From contig CBDDCH010000001.1 of the NCBI GenBank assembly GCA_965226215.1, positions 620,001 to 684,000 of the forward strand: a stretch of 64,000 nt of DNA. The letters are read 5' to 3'. A program made the translations under genes and the position numbers. The notes beneath the pieces were generated by a model. That model saw only the letters and a list, made by a program, of their open reading frames with translations. It was not told the DNA's origin and did not search any database. Positions 45,002 to 54,093 of this stretch are shown in pieces (within the stretch, counting starts at the first letter, position 1; every line of letters begins with the position of its first letter). Source of the stretch: G963668345 sp965226215 (GTDB taxonomy: Bacteria > Acidobacteriota > Terriglobia > Bryobacterales > UBA6623).

Positions 45002-45589
45002 ATGAGGATCGTTATTTCAGATGACGCTAAGGCTGAGCTTGACAGGTTGAATCTAGATCTTGAGACTATGATCCAGAATCTGCTGAACTATGTGCCAAGT
45101 CTAGATCGCATCGGAGTCTCCCACATATATGTAACACCTGAGCCAGAAGACTCTAAGGACCAGCAAAAACGCCCGTTGGGTGTTTATTACAGGAAACGCG
45201 AGAATCGGTCAGCGTTTATCGGATTGTACACAAAGAACTTCTCCATCCTGCGCCAAAATAGAGAAACGGTTAGTCAGGCGATTCCAATTCTAGACCTTGG
45301 TCTCGCAGCTACTTTGTTTCACGAGTTCGGACATCACGTTCAACACACCCGGAGTCATGGAATCAAGAAAAGAGGAGAGGAACAGTACGCTGAGTCCTAC
45401 AGAGGCCCGCTCATGAGCAGCTATGCACTAGCGAGAGCAGAAGATCTAAACAAATGCTTTGATGAGCTGGAAAGGACTACTGAGAGCAATAGCTTGGTCC
45501 TGGATTGGATCAGAAAAATCAGACAAGGGTGGAACAAAGAATATGAAAAGGCGTGTAGAGTAGAGCGGGGCCAGGCTACGGACGATTGA
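45002..45589 (+). CDS. Small HExxH-type metalloprotein of unknown function
   Basis: A 195-residue soluble protein with AATLFHEFGHHVQHT, an HExxH motif plus an extra His, around residue 105. A downstream EEQYAESY about 20 residues later could give the third metal ligand in gluzincin style. The N-terminal part is charged and the end helical. Its composition is lower in GC than the flanking genes, suggesting acquisition by transfer. It is four bases before lspA but that is probably coincidental. It could be a small zinc peptidase or a toxin-like partner; evidence is only the motif. Confidence 0.6.
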   Translation: MRIVISDDAKAELDRLNLDLETMIQNLLNYVPSLDRIGVSHIYVTPEPEDSKDQQKRPLGVYYRKRENRSAFIGLYTKNFSILRQNRETVSQAIPILDLGLAATLFHEFGHHVQHTRSHGIKKRGEEQYAESYRGPLMSSYALARAEDLNKCFDELERTTESNSLVLDWIRKIRQGWNKEYEKACRVERGQATDD

Positions 45590-45593
45590 ATAG

Positions 45594-46112
45594 ATGGCGT
45601 TCCAACCCCGGCTAAGGAATCGACTCCCCTACCTGTTTCTGGCGACTGGGCTGATCGCTTTGGATCAGGCGACGAAAGCGGCTATCGCTTCGGCCCTTCC
45701 CCTGCACACCTCCAGGCCCATCATCGACGGCTTCTTCGACCTGGTTCATACACGCAATACCGGAGTGGCTTTTAGTCTTTTCGCCGACAGTGGACCCCTC
45801 GTCAAGGGCATCATTCTGCCGCTCGTTTCGGGACTGGCGGTGGTGTTGGTTTTGGTGTTGTTCTGGAAATCCGAATCGGGCCCCCGCAGGATTCATTACG
45901 GTCTGACGTTAATTCTCGCGGGTGCCGCCGGCAATCTTTACGACCGCCTCGTCTATGGTTATGTAGTTGACTTTCTGGACTTCTTCGCCGGCTCCTATCA
46001 CTGGCCCGCTTTTAACGTCGCCGATAGCTGCATCACCATTGGCGCAGGCCTGCTGGTGTTAGACGCTGTTTTGACTCGCGGGCAAGATGCTCAGCCGGGG
46101 GAGGTAGACTAG
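45594..46112 (+). CDS. lspA: Lipoprotein signal peptidase (signal peptidase II)
   Basis: LspA cuts the signal peptide from diacylglyceryl-modified prolipoproteins in the inner membrane. The 172-residue protein has four membrane helices. Key motifs are IALDQATK, NTGVAFSLF, GAAGNLYDRLVYGYVVDFLDF (first catalytic Asp) and FNVADSCITIG (second catalytic Asp). It is followed at 46355 by lgt, the enzyme of the preceding step, with only a palindromic repeat between them. Confidence 0.95.
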   Translation: MAFQPRLRNRLPYLFLATGLIALDQATKAAIASALPLHTSRPIIDGFFDLVHTRNTGVAFSLFADSGPLVKGIILPLVSGLAVVLVLVLFWKSESGPRRIHYGLTLILAGAAGNLYDRLVYGYVVDFLDFFAGSYHWPAFNVADSCITIGAGLLVLDAVLTRGQDAQPGEVD

Positions 46113-46170
46113 TGGACTGTCCTGGAGACAAGTTCACTAGAGATTCGGAAATGTCGGGCTCGAAAGCGAC

Positions 46171-46300
46171 GTGGCGCACGCTTTCAGCGTGCCGTGCCGG
46201 CATTCTTGCCGGCATCCCGCCGGCTGGCAGAAGGGCCGGCGCACCAACAGAGACATGTCGCCACGAATGGCGCCACGGCACGCCGGGAGGCGTGCGCCAC
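46171..46300. repeat. GTGGCGCA-family palindromic repeat between lspA and lgt
   Basis: It begins GTGGCGCACGCTTTCAGCGT and ends with the inverted CGTGCGCCAC (46291-46300). Inside are hairpins GCCGGCATTCTTGCCGGC and GTCGCCACGAATGGCGCCAC-like units. It is the most complete member of the family also seen at 2074 and 3868. Confidence 0.75.
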
Positions 46301-46354
46301 GTTGTCAGGATGATCAGAAGGTCTCGGTCTCGGACAGCTTACTAGATAGCGCGC

Positions 46355-47164
46355 ATGTGCCCCCGGCTATTCACAATTGGCTCCTTTTCCCTGCCGACGT
46401 ATGGGCTGCTGGTCGTAGCCGGTCTGTTGGTGGGACTGCTGATCGCCGGCCGTCTCGGGCACCGCGTGGGGATCAACCCCGACCACGTGACCAACCTTGG
46501 CGTGTACTTGGCGCTTTCCGCCATCGTGGGCGCGAAGCTGTTCATGATTTTGACCGATTGGGGTTACTACCTAGAGCATCCAAGTCGAATCTTTTCGTTA
46601 GCCACCCTGCGGGCCGGCGGTGTGTTTTACGGCGGGTTGCTGGCGGCTCTTGCAACGGCCTTTTGGTTCTCCCGAAAATACGGACTTCGACCCTTGCAGA
46701 CAGCCGACGTGTTCGCCCCGGCGGTGGCCATCGGTCACTCCATCGGCAGGCTAGGTTGTTTCGCGGCGGGTTGCTGCTGGGGAAAGCCGTCCTCGGTGCC
46801 GTGGGCGATGGCTTTTACTGATCCGGTGGCCCAGGACTACGTAGGGGTGCCGCTCAACATCCATCTGCACCCGACCCAGCTCTACGAAGCCGGGGGGACG
46901 TTGTTGATCGGGCTTGTCCTGCTTTGGTGCTTCGGGAAGCCGCATCCGCCGGGAGCAATTGTTGGTCTCTACCTTGTCCTTTACTCGGCTTTTAGGTTCG
47001 GCGTTGAGTTCCTACGAGCCGAATCGGAGCGAAACTTTCCTTTCGGCGGCACACTGAGCACGACGCAGTGGGTCGCTATCTTGCTGGTGGTGGCTGGTAT
47101 CGTTCTGTTAGCCCGACAGTATCGGAATGCGACCGGTCCTGTCGCCGAGCAGCCCACCGGCTGA
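46355..47164 (+). CDS. lgt: Prolipoprotein diacylglyceryl transferase
   Basis: Lgt transfers a diacylglyceryl group from phosphatidylglycerol to the lipobox cysteine, the first step in lipoprotein maturation. The 269-residue integral membrane protein has HSIGRLGCFAAGCCWGKP (the Lgt signature with the essential Arg), HPTQLYEA and FRFGVEFLRAESE. ATG 46355 is the only suitable start. lspA upstream catalyses the next step. Confidence 0.95.
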   Translation: MCPRLFTIGSFSLPTYGLLVVAGLLVGLLIAGRLGHRVGINPDHVTNLGVYLALSAIVGAKLFMILTDWGYYLEHPSRIFSLATLRAGGVFYGGLLAALATAFWFSRKYGLRPLQTADVFAPAVAIGHSIGRLGCFAAGCCWGKPSSVPWAMAFTDPVAQDYVGVPLNIHLHPTQLYEAGGTLLIGLVLLWCFGKPHPPGAIVGLYLVLYSAFRFGVEFLRAESERNFPFGGTLSTTQWVAILLVVAGIVLLARQYRNATGPVAEQPTG

Positions 47165-47168
47165 AACC

Positions 47169-49772
47169 ATGGCTCCCTCCGCGGCAGGACGCCTGTTCCT
47201 GATCGACTCCTTTGGCTTGATCTTTCGAGCGTTTTACGGACGGGCGAGAAGCGGGGTACCCCCGATGCGCACCTCCACCGGGATCCCCACCGAAGCGGTT
47301 TACATCTTCTCGAACATGCTCAAGCGCTTGATCGACCAGCACCAGCCCGACTACCTGGCCGCAGTCTGGGAAGGGAGGGGGCCTACCTTCCGCGACGAGC
47401 TTTTTGCCGACTACAAGGCGACCCGCGCCGAGACACCGCCAGAACTGATCGAGCAGATGCCCTACATCCAGCGGTGGCTCGACGCCGCTCGGGTTCCGAT
47501 CCTTGCCTACGACGGCTACGAGGCAGACGACGTAATCGGTACGTTGGCCCAACAAGCGGCCCAACTCGGACGCGAAGTCTACATTGTCTCCAGCGACAAA
47601 GACTTGACCCAACTGGTCAGCGACCGCATCTTCATTCTCAATCCGATGAAGAACGATCTGGTCTATGACACTGCTGTCGTCGAAGAGTTGATGGGTGTGC
47701 CGCCGCAAAAGGTCATTGACATGATGGCCCTCAAGGGCGATTCCGTCGACAACATCCCAGGCGCTCCTGGCATCGGGGACAAGGGAGCACGCGACCTGAT
47801 CCAACAGTACGGCAGCGTCCAAGCGGCCATCGAACACGCGGCGGAAGTAAAACGCAAAACCTACCGCGAGAGCCTGCAACAGAACCGCGATCAGATCTTG
47901 CTAAGCAAGAAGCTCGTTACCCTCGCAACGGATGTTCCCGTGAAGTGGGACCTCGAGTCTCTGCGGGCGGCCCGGCCCGACCCACAGGCGTTGGCGGACC
48001 TTTATCGCGAGCTCGAGTTTCACAGTTCGCGACAGCAGATGGAGGCACCGGCTGCCAAATCCGAGATCCAGTATCGGACGTTTGCTTCGGAGGAGGAATT
48101 TCAGGGATGGCTTGCGCATGCGGCCGGAAGTGGGAGTGGGGAAAGGCCGATCTCGGTGGCGGTTGATCTCGCCACTGAAGATGAGCTGACGGGTGGTGGA
48201 CTAGGGTTTTGTGGGGGATCGGAAGAGGCGTGTGTGTTGCCCACTGAGCTCTTGTCGGCCGCGAAAGAGTTTCTCGAAGACCGGTCTCGGCCGAAACGTG
48301 TCCATGATTCCAAGCAGGCTATCAACCAGCTCGAGCAGAAAGGAGTCTCGCCGGCTGGTGTCGTGGAAGATACAAAGCTGGCCACCTTCCTTGTCCACCC
48401 GACACTGGCGGATTATTCACTTTCAAAGCTTGCACCGCGGTTCCTAGACGCGAAGCTCGACGCCGGCCTCGCGCAGGCCGCCTATTTCACACGCCAGCTC
48501 GGCGACATTTTTTCTTCTGAGTTGGAGCAGCAGGAGTTAAAGGATCTCTATGAGACGATCGAACTGCCGTTGGTGCCGGTGCTGGCGCGGATGGAGCGTA
48601 ACGGCGTCCTGCTGGATTCGGAAGCGCTCGCTGCGCTGTCAAAGCGGATGGACGGCGAGATCGAGTCGCTGACCGCCGATATTCACGAGCTCGCCGGTTC
48701 GGTGTTCAACATCAACTCGCCAAAACAATTGGCCAAGGTGTTGTTCGAGGATTTGAGGCTGCCCGCGCCCGCGCGCCGGGGAAAAACCAAAGCGCTTTCG
48801 ACCGCGTCGGACGTACTCGAAGGGTTGGCGTCGTTACACGAAATCGCCACGAAGATTCTCGACTACCGCCAGCTCGTCAAACTCAAGGGAACTTACGTAG
48901 ACGCTCTGCCGGCGCTGGTCGATTCTTCGACTGGCCGGCTACATACGACGTTCAACCAGACGGGGGCCGCCACCGGCCGTCTGTCCTCATCTAATCCCAA
49001 CTTGCAAAACATCCCGATTCGTACCGAGCTCGGACGCGAGATCCGAGCTGCCTTCGTCGCTCGCGAGGGTTGGAACCTGCTAGCGGCGGACTACTCCCAG
49101 ATCGAGCTCCGCGTGCTGGCTCACATGTCGGGGGACCGTGTTTTGACTGACGCCTTTCAGAAGGGCGAGGACATTCACACGCGGACGGCAGCGGAAGTCT
49201 TCGGTGTGCTGCCTTTGTCGGTTGGTCCCGAGGAGCGCCGCCGCGCCAAAGCAGTCAACTTCGGCATCGTCTACGGGTTGAGTGCGTTCGGTTTGTCCCA
49301 GCAACTCGGAATCCCTATTGTAGACTCGAAGAAGTACATCGACGCTTACTTCGAGCAATACTCGGGCGTTAAGGCGTTCATCGACGGCACGCTCAAGCAC
49401 GTTCGATCTTCCGGGATCACCAGAACGTTGTTCGGCAGGCTGCGTCCCATTCCCGAGATGGATAGCAGGAACCCCGCGCAACGCGGATTCGCCGAGCGAA
49501 CCGCCATCAACTCGCCCATCCAAGGTTCGGCCGCCGACCTGATCAAGCTGGCTATGATTCGCGTGGATCAGCGTTTGCGCGAAGAGAAGAGGGAAGCGCT
49601 GATGCTATTGCAAGTCCACGACGAACTGCTGTTTGAAGTTCCCGAAGCGGAGATAGCCGCCGTCGCCCGGCTGGTCAAGAAAGAGATGGAAGGAGTTTAC
49701 GATCTCAAAGTCCCGATCGTCGCGGATGTGAAAGTCGGCAAGAACTGGCGGGACATGGAGCGGGTTCGCTGA
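47169..49772 (+). CDS. polA: DNA polymerase I
   Basis: PolA fills gaps and removes RNA primers. ATG 47169 lies four bases after the lgt stop; 867 residues. The 5'-3' exonuclease (FEN) domain fills residues 1-290 (YDGYEADDVIGTLA, SSDKDLTQLV, GDSVDNIPGAPGIGDKGA). The 3'-5' exonuclease domain (about 300-480) has lost its active site: the DTET motif reads VDLATED and the later Asp motif is absent, so there is no proofreading, as in Taq. The polymerase domain is intact: DYSQIELRVLAH (motif A, near 640), RRAKAVNFGIVYG (B, near 690) and VHDELLFEV (C, near 815). Confidence 0.95.
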   Translation: MAPSAAGRLFLIDSFGLIFRAFYGRARSGVPPMRTSTGIPTEAVYIFSNMLKRLIDQHQPDYLAAVWEGRGPTFRDELFADYKATRAETPPELIEQMPYIQRWLDAARVPILAYDGYEADDVIGTLAQQAAQLGREVYIVSSDKDLTQLVSDRIFILNPMKNDLVYDTAVVEELMGVPPQKVIDMMALKGDSVDNIPGAPGIGDKGARDLIQQYGSVQAAIEHAAEVKRKTYRESLQQNRDQILLSKKLVTLATDVPVKWDLESLRAARPDPQALADLYRELEFHSSRQQMEAPAAKSEIQYRTFASEEEFQGWLAHAAGSGSGERPISVAVDLATEDELTGGGLGFCGGSEEACVLPTELLSAAKEFLEDRSRPKRVHDSKQAINQLEQKGVSPAGVVEDTKLATFLVHPTLADYSLSKLAPRFLDAKLDAGLAQAAYFTRQLGDIFSSELEQQELKDLYETIELPLVPVLARMERNGVLLDSEALAALSKRMDGEIESLTADIHELAGSVFNINSPKQLAKVLFEDLRLPAPARRGKTKALSTASDVLEGLASLHEIATKILDYRQLVKLKGTYVDALPALVDSSTGRLHTTFNQTGAATGRLSSSNPNLQNIPIRTELGREIRAAFVAREGWNLLAADYSQIELRVLAHMSGDRVLTDAFQKGEDIHTRTAAEVFGVLPLSVGPEERRRAKAVNFGIVYGLSAFGLSQQLGIPIVDSKKYIDAYFEQYSGVKAFIDGTLKHVRSSGITRTLFGRLRPIPEMDSRNPAQRGFAERTAINSPIQGSAADLIKLAMIRVDQRLREEKREALMLLQVHDELLFEVPEAEIAAVARLVKKEMEGVYDLKVPIVADVKVGKNWRDMERVR

Positions 49773-49783
49773 AAGGCTGTCCT

Positions 49784-52057
49784 TCAGATACGAGCGGTAT
49801 CCGACCCGTCCTGGAAGAAAAGTTTTTCTTGACTGGTGAGGATTGCCTCTTTATCACGGGATCGAGACCCCTCGGCAGTTAAGTACGACCGCATCGCCCT
49901 GGCCACCAACAACCGTGCGTCGGGGCCATAAGCGGCGAGCTGGGCGTCGATCCACTCGTTGACGGCTTGTGCGGTGGTTTCCGAGTTCAGGAGGGCCTGG
50001 GCCTGCGATTCGAAGGCAGGGATAAACTTCTCAGCGAAATGGCGTTTGTTTTCGAGGGAGACAAGGTCGGAGATTTCGAGGGCGTAGTCGGGAAGCTCAA
50101 CGTCGATAAGCGCCAGCATCGACTTCATAAAAGAGTTCGAAAAAGCAAGAACCTCATCGTCCACCGTGCGGCGGACTTCCCAGAACCGCTCGTCTGGGGC
50201 GTCGGCGCCCACCGGCTCGGACCGTTTTTCGATGTAGACTTTGTTCTTCGGCTCGGTCCCGGAAGGACGAATAATCGCTCGCAGACCGCCTTCCATAGTG
50301 ATGGTCAGAAGGTTTCGTGAACTGCGGTCGGTCCCCGACTTGAAGGGCCCGAAAACGCCCTCATCCCAGTAGTCGGCGACGGAGGTAACCTGCAAACCAC
50401 CCATCGAAGCAGGCGGATGGGTACGCAGCGCCTGCTGAATTTTCGCAATGGCCGCCGTGCCGGCCGCGCCTTGCACGATGGTCGATCGCAAGAGATTGCG
50501 GTGATACCCATAGCGCTTGTAGGTGTCGATCAAATACCGATACAGGCTGTTGCCTTGTTCTTTCAACTCTGACGTCAGCTCGGCCAGAACAAGGGCCGCA
50601 CCGGCAGCGTCTTTGTCGCGGACTTCGGGAGTAACCAAGATCCCGTGGCTCTCCTCGGCCGCCAACACGAAATCTTCGAGGCGGGCCTTCACTCCATCGA
50701 ATTGGCCGGTACGTTCGAGGTGGTCCAGAATATCTCCGACATACTTGAACCCCACGAGCAAATTGCCGATGATCTGCGCGCCGAAGGATTCGGCAATGCG
50801 CGCCATGAGGCCCGTCGTCACCTGGGTCTTGATGATTAGCGGGGCGGCGGGGAGCTTCCCCGCTCGCTGAAGCGACTCGAGCCGGTAGCGCGTCAATATC
50901 ACAGCCAGTTCATTGCCGTTGATGAAGACGAAATCATCTTCCCAAGGAACCGCCGCGCCGATGCGGTCGGCGTCCGGGTCTGTCGCCAGCACGAGATCCG
51001 CGCCGACCTGTTTGGCCTGCTCGATCGCCAGGTCCATCGATTCGGGCACTTCCGGATTCGGAGTGCGGAATTTGACGTTGGCGAAATCGCCACGATAGGG
51101 GCGTTGAGCTTCAACGGTGAAAAATTGCTTGCCCTCCTCAAAACCGGCCGCCCGTAAACACCGGCCTACGGTGTTTCGGCCCGTGCCGTGAAGGGGCGTG
51201 TAGACGATCTTGGCGGGGCCCGGCTCGCTGCGCAGGCGCAAGCTTAGGTTGACATCCACATACGCCTGGCGGTGCCCGTCGGTGACCGGTCGGATCAGAC
51301 CGGATTCCAGCGCTTTTTCGTAGGGCATGCTCTTGACATCAGTGATTGTCTCGACGATCTTGACCATTTCCTCGTCGTGGGGGGGAATCTCCTGGCCGCC
51401 GCGACTGTTGTAAAACTTGCCGCCATTGTCGTCGGGATGATTGTGGGAAGCGCTGACGTTGAGGCCCCCGTGCGCGTCGACCTGGCGAATCAAAAAGGAA
51501 AGCTCCGGTGTCGAAAGGTAGTCGTCGAGATCATCGGGGAGCATGTAGACCAAGACTCCCGCGGCGCAATAGACCGCTGCCGCGATGTGCGCGAAATCCT
51601 TGGACGAAAGCCCAAGGACTGGGTTCGGTACGTCCGCGGGGTAGTGCTGTCGCAAGTCCGAGTAGCGGCGGACGTCATAGGCGACCACCACTTTAAGATC
51701 CGACTCATCCGGGAACCGCCGGCGCAGGTATTCGACGTGACCCTGAACCGACGAGGCGATCGTATAGGGATTGATTCGATTGGGTCCTATGCCGACCGGT
51801 CCGCGACGTCCTCCGGTACCGAACGGCATCACCTGGTAGAAGCTGTCCAACACAAGGTTGAACTTCTCGGCGGTGATCATCCACTCGACGAGAGGCCGAT
51901 AATCGTTCGATTCACCGTCGAGCAAGGAGGCAAACTTGTCGTGGTCGAGCCAGTCCTCAAGGTGGGCGACGGCAGACCGCTTGATGTCCGCGTCCAAGCG
52001 GAGCGCCTGGAAGCCGGCTTTGGTGCGGTCTACCAATGCTGCGCTGCTCAGCGGCAC
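49784..52057 (-). CDS. Phosphoglucomutase/phosphomannomutase family protein
   Basis: GTG 52057 is preceded by AAGGAG at 10 bases and gives 757 residues, longer than the 450-600 of most phosphohexomutases because of about 160 extra residues at the C-terminus. The phosphoserine loop is VSASHNHPDDNGGKFYN (Ser near residue 200), the metal loop is DPDADRIG (near 364), the sugar loop is EESHG and the phosphate-binding loop is RPSGTEPKNKVYIE. The enzyme interconverts hexose 1- and 6-phosphates for glycogen or nucleotide sugars; exact substrate is not known. It is convergent with polA. Confidence 0.88.
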   Translation of the reverse strand: MPLSSAALVDRTKAGFQALRLDADIKRSAVAHLEDWLDHDKFASLLDGESNDYRPLVEWMITAEKFNLVLDSFYQVMPFGTGGRRGPVGIGPNRINPYTIASSVQGHVEYLRRRFPDESDLKVVVAYDVRRYSDLRQHYPADVPNPVLGLSSKDFAHIAAAVYCAAGVLVYMLPDDLDDYLSTPELSFLIRQVDAHGGLNVSASHNHPDDNGGKFYNSRGGQEIPPHDEEMVKIVETITDVKSMPYEKALESGLIRPVTDGHRQAYVDVNLSLRLRSEPGPAKIVYTPLHGTGRNTVGRCLRAAGFEEGKQFFTVEAQRPYRGDFANVKFRTPNPEVPESMDLAIEQAKQVGADLVLATDPDADRIGAAVPWEDDFVFINGNELAVILTRYRLESLQRAGKLPAAPLIIKTQVTTGLMARIAESFGAQIIGNLLVGFKYVGDILDHLERTGQFDGVKARLEDFVLAAEESHGILVTPEVRDKDAAGAALVLAELTSELKEQGNSLYRYLIDTYKRYGYHRNLLRSTIVQGAAGTAAIAKIQQALRTHPPASMGGLQVTSVADYWDEGVFGPFKSGTDRSSRNLLTITMEGGLRAIIRPSGTEPKNKVYIEKRSEPVGADAPDERFWEVRRTVDDEVLAFSNSFMKSMLALIDVELPDYALEISDLVSLENKRHFAEKFIPAFESQAQALLNSETTAQAVNEWIDAQLAAYGPDARLLVARAMRSYLTAEGSRSRDKEAILTSQEKLFFQDGSDTARI

Positions 52058-52129
52058 CGAATGGGTTCTCCTTGAATTACAAGGATAGGGGAAAACGGAG
52101 GGTTGGCCAGTGTGAATCTCAGGCATGGG

Positions 52130-52275
52130 CGGACACGGTGGTCCGCCCCTACAGATAACGTTCGTTCAACGCTAGCCATCCAAACCTTCGTGAGAAAAGC
52201 GGGCTAATTCGGCGACACCCACAGGCAGGATTGCCTGTTCTACCGACTTCCGGAACAGGCTGGTACGCTACGGAT
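52130..52275. repeat. Intergenic repeat region with two short palindromes and an interspersed motif
   Basis: It contains GGGCGGACACGGTGGTCCGCCC (hyphenated arms GGGCGGAC/GTCCGCCC), the interspersed motif GTGAGAAAAGCGGGCTAA (52190-52207) and CAGGATTGCCTGTTC/GGAACAGGC-like hairpins. The motif matches 17101-17190. Confidence 0.5.
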
Positions 52276-52282
52276 CGGCAGT

Positions 52283-53446
52283 CTATTCCAGATCAGCGGG
52301 TTCGCCGCTGAAGACTGGGGCGGGGCCGTGGAAGTAGCCCGGCCGCGACCGAACTTTTAGGCCTCTGTAGTTCACTTGCACCTTGATGCGGTGGAAGATA
52401 CCGCCCTCGTTCAAGTTGTTGGGGCGATAGGTCAGCAGATACTGACTTCGAATGTCTTCTCCAATCGCAGCGATCGATTCTTGCAGTCCGGACTCCGTCC
52501 GAGGACTATAATCCCTGCCCCCGGTGCCCTTCGCCAGCAACTCGAGCGGGTTGCTAAAGATCAGATTCTTCGCGCCCCTGACCAGGTCGATAATGACGGG
52601 AATCACATTGCCGGTTACGTCGTAACGGCTCTGTTGCATTGTCGTCGGCGTTGCCACCTGACCGGGCGCTACCGGCCGCGCCTGAACTCCCGGGGGAATA
52701 GGATCCGGATTCACTTTCGGCCAGTTGCTGACCCGTGCCGAAGCGGTCGAAAGCCGAATAGGATAGACCATGATGTCATGCAATTGTGCGGTGCGTAAGG
52801 TTTCGCCAAGGCCGATGTTACTTCCGTTCTCTTGGGACTCAGAGATCACCACGATGATCTTGCGGTGTTCGCTGGGCCGCCGAACGAGCAGGCGGATGGC
52901 CTCATATACCCCGTCACTCAGCCGTACCGCGTCACTACCGATAGTGATCCTTTTTAGAGCTTTCTCGATCTTTTTGTGATCGCTCGTAAAGTCTTCCATC
53001 AGCCGCACACGGTTGTCGAAAGCGATCAAAGCCGCCTCGCCGAACTCACCCAAAACCATATCAGTGAAAATGATGGCGGTCTTCGTGACATCGGGAAGCA
53101 ACTTCTCCACTCGGCCGCTGGACTGAATGCATATCACCATCGAGATCGGTAGGAATGCAACCTCGAAGCTGTCGATAAGCTGTTCGGCTTCGTTGTCGAG
53201 GATCGTGAAATCGGCCTTCTCTAACCCTGAGACGTATTCTCCTCTCGGCCCGAGAACCGTTACAGGTACGGTCACGACGTCCACGGTTGAAACGAAGACG
53301 GGGCCGTCGCTAACCGTCAGAACCTCGGGCTGACCTGCGTCCTGAGTCTTGGACCCTTGGCTCCAGGCGGCGGGGGGAAACAACAGCTGAAAAGCCAACC
53401 ACGTTGTTAGGATCGGCCAGGCAACCGTTCGGGCGCGGACTTTCAT
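52283..53446 (-). CDS. VWFA-related (acidobacterial type) secreted protein
   Basis: ATG 53446 gives 387 residues with a signal peptide ending near FPPAAWSQG. The acidobacterial VWA layout is seen: VDVVTVPVTVLGPRGEYVSGLEKADFTILDN, then the VWA core (VVISESQENGS) and the C-terminal QYLLTYRPNN...RIKVQVNYRGLKVRSRPGYF. The MIDAS start that is usually IDTSGSM reads CIQSSGRV, so the metal-binding aspartate is replaced by Gln. Such proteins are abundant in Acidobacteriota; function is not known. Confidence 0.8.
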   Translation of the reverse strand: MKVRARTVAWPILTTWLAFQLLFPPAAWSQGSKTQDAGQPEVLTVSDGPVFVSTVDVVTVPVTVLGPRGEYVSGLEKADFTILDNEAEQLIDSFEVAFLPISMVICIQSSGRVEKLLPDVTKTAIIFTDMVLGEFGEAALIAFDNRVRLMEDFTSDHKKIEKALKRITIGSDAVRLSDGVYEAIRLLVRRPSEHRKIIVVISESQENGSNIGLGETLRTAQLHDIMVYPIRLSTASARVSNWPKVNPDPIPPGVQARPVAPGQVATPTTMQQSRYDVTGNVIPVIIDLVRGAKNLIFSNPLELLAKGTGGRDYSPRTESGLQESIAAIGEDIRSQYLLTYRPNNLNEGGIFHRIKVQVNYRGLKVRSRPGYFHGPAPVFSGEPADLE

Positions 53447-53616
53447 TCGGTCCCGGAACGGTCGTAGCGGGCATGTTTCCGGCGAATCGCCTTGAGAGAC
53501 GGATTGACGGGCAAGACCGCCCGTCTTCGGGTCATGGATCGGAGCTGACACGGCTCAATAGTAGACTACGTTCGGCGTCACTGGTCGGGTTCTTGTCGGC
53601 GACGCGCCTGTTTCTA

Positions 53617-54093
53617 TTATGTGGTCGTTTGGGAGCGGCGGTAGGAGCCACTTTTGCCGCCCTTTTTCTCCACAAGATAAACGTCGCTGATCTCGATCGA
53701 CTTGTCGAGAGCCTTCGTCATGTCATAGATGGTCAGCGCGGCGATCGAAGCGGCGGTCAACGCCTCCATTTCAACACCGGTCGCGGCGGTTGTGGCGACC
53801 TCGGTGTGGATTTCAGCGCCGTCTTCGCGTAGGTCGATTCGCACGTCCACGTTGGTCAACATCAGAGGGTGGCAGAGAGGAATGAGCTCCGACGTACGTT
53901 TGGCGCCGCTGATTCCCGCAATCCTTGCGACTTCCAGGGGGTTCCCTTTGGGATTGTCGGGCAGCTTGCGGATGACTTCCGGGGACAGCTTGACGAAAGC
54001 ATGAGCCCGGGCTGTGCGGTAAGTCGGTTTCTTGTCGGTGACGTCCACCATGCGGACAGCCCCGCTGTCGTCGAAATGGGAAAGCGAGTTCAT
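53617..54093 (-). CDS. moaC: Molybdenum cofactor biosynthesis protein C
   Basis: MoaC converts the MoaA product into cyclic pyranopterin monophosphate. ATG 54093 (MNSLSHFDDSGAVRMVDV) gives 158 residues. Signature parts are KRTSELIPLCHPLMLTNV, EVATTAATGVEMEALTAAS and MTKALDKSIEI(S)D, including the catalytic Lys and His region. It overlaps the moeA stop by four bases, so the two are translated together. Confidence 0.95.
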   Translation of the reverse strand: MNSLSHFDDSGAVRMVDVTDKKPTYRTARAHAFVKLSPEVIRKLPDNPKGNPLEVARIAGISGAKRTSELIPLCHPLMLTNVDVRIDLREDGAEIHTEVATTAATGVEMEALTAASIAALTIYDMTKALDKSIEISDVYLVEKKGGKSGSYRRSQTTT

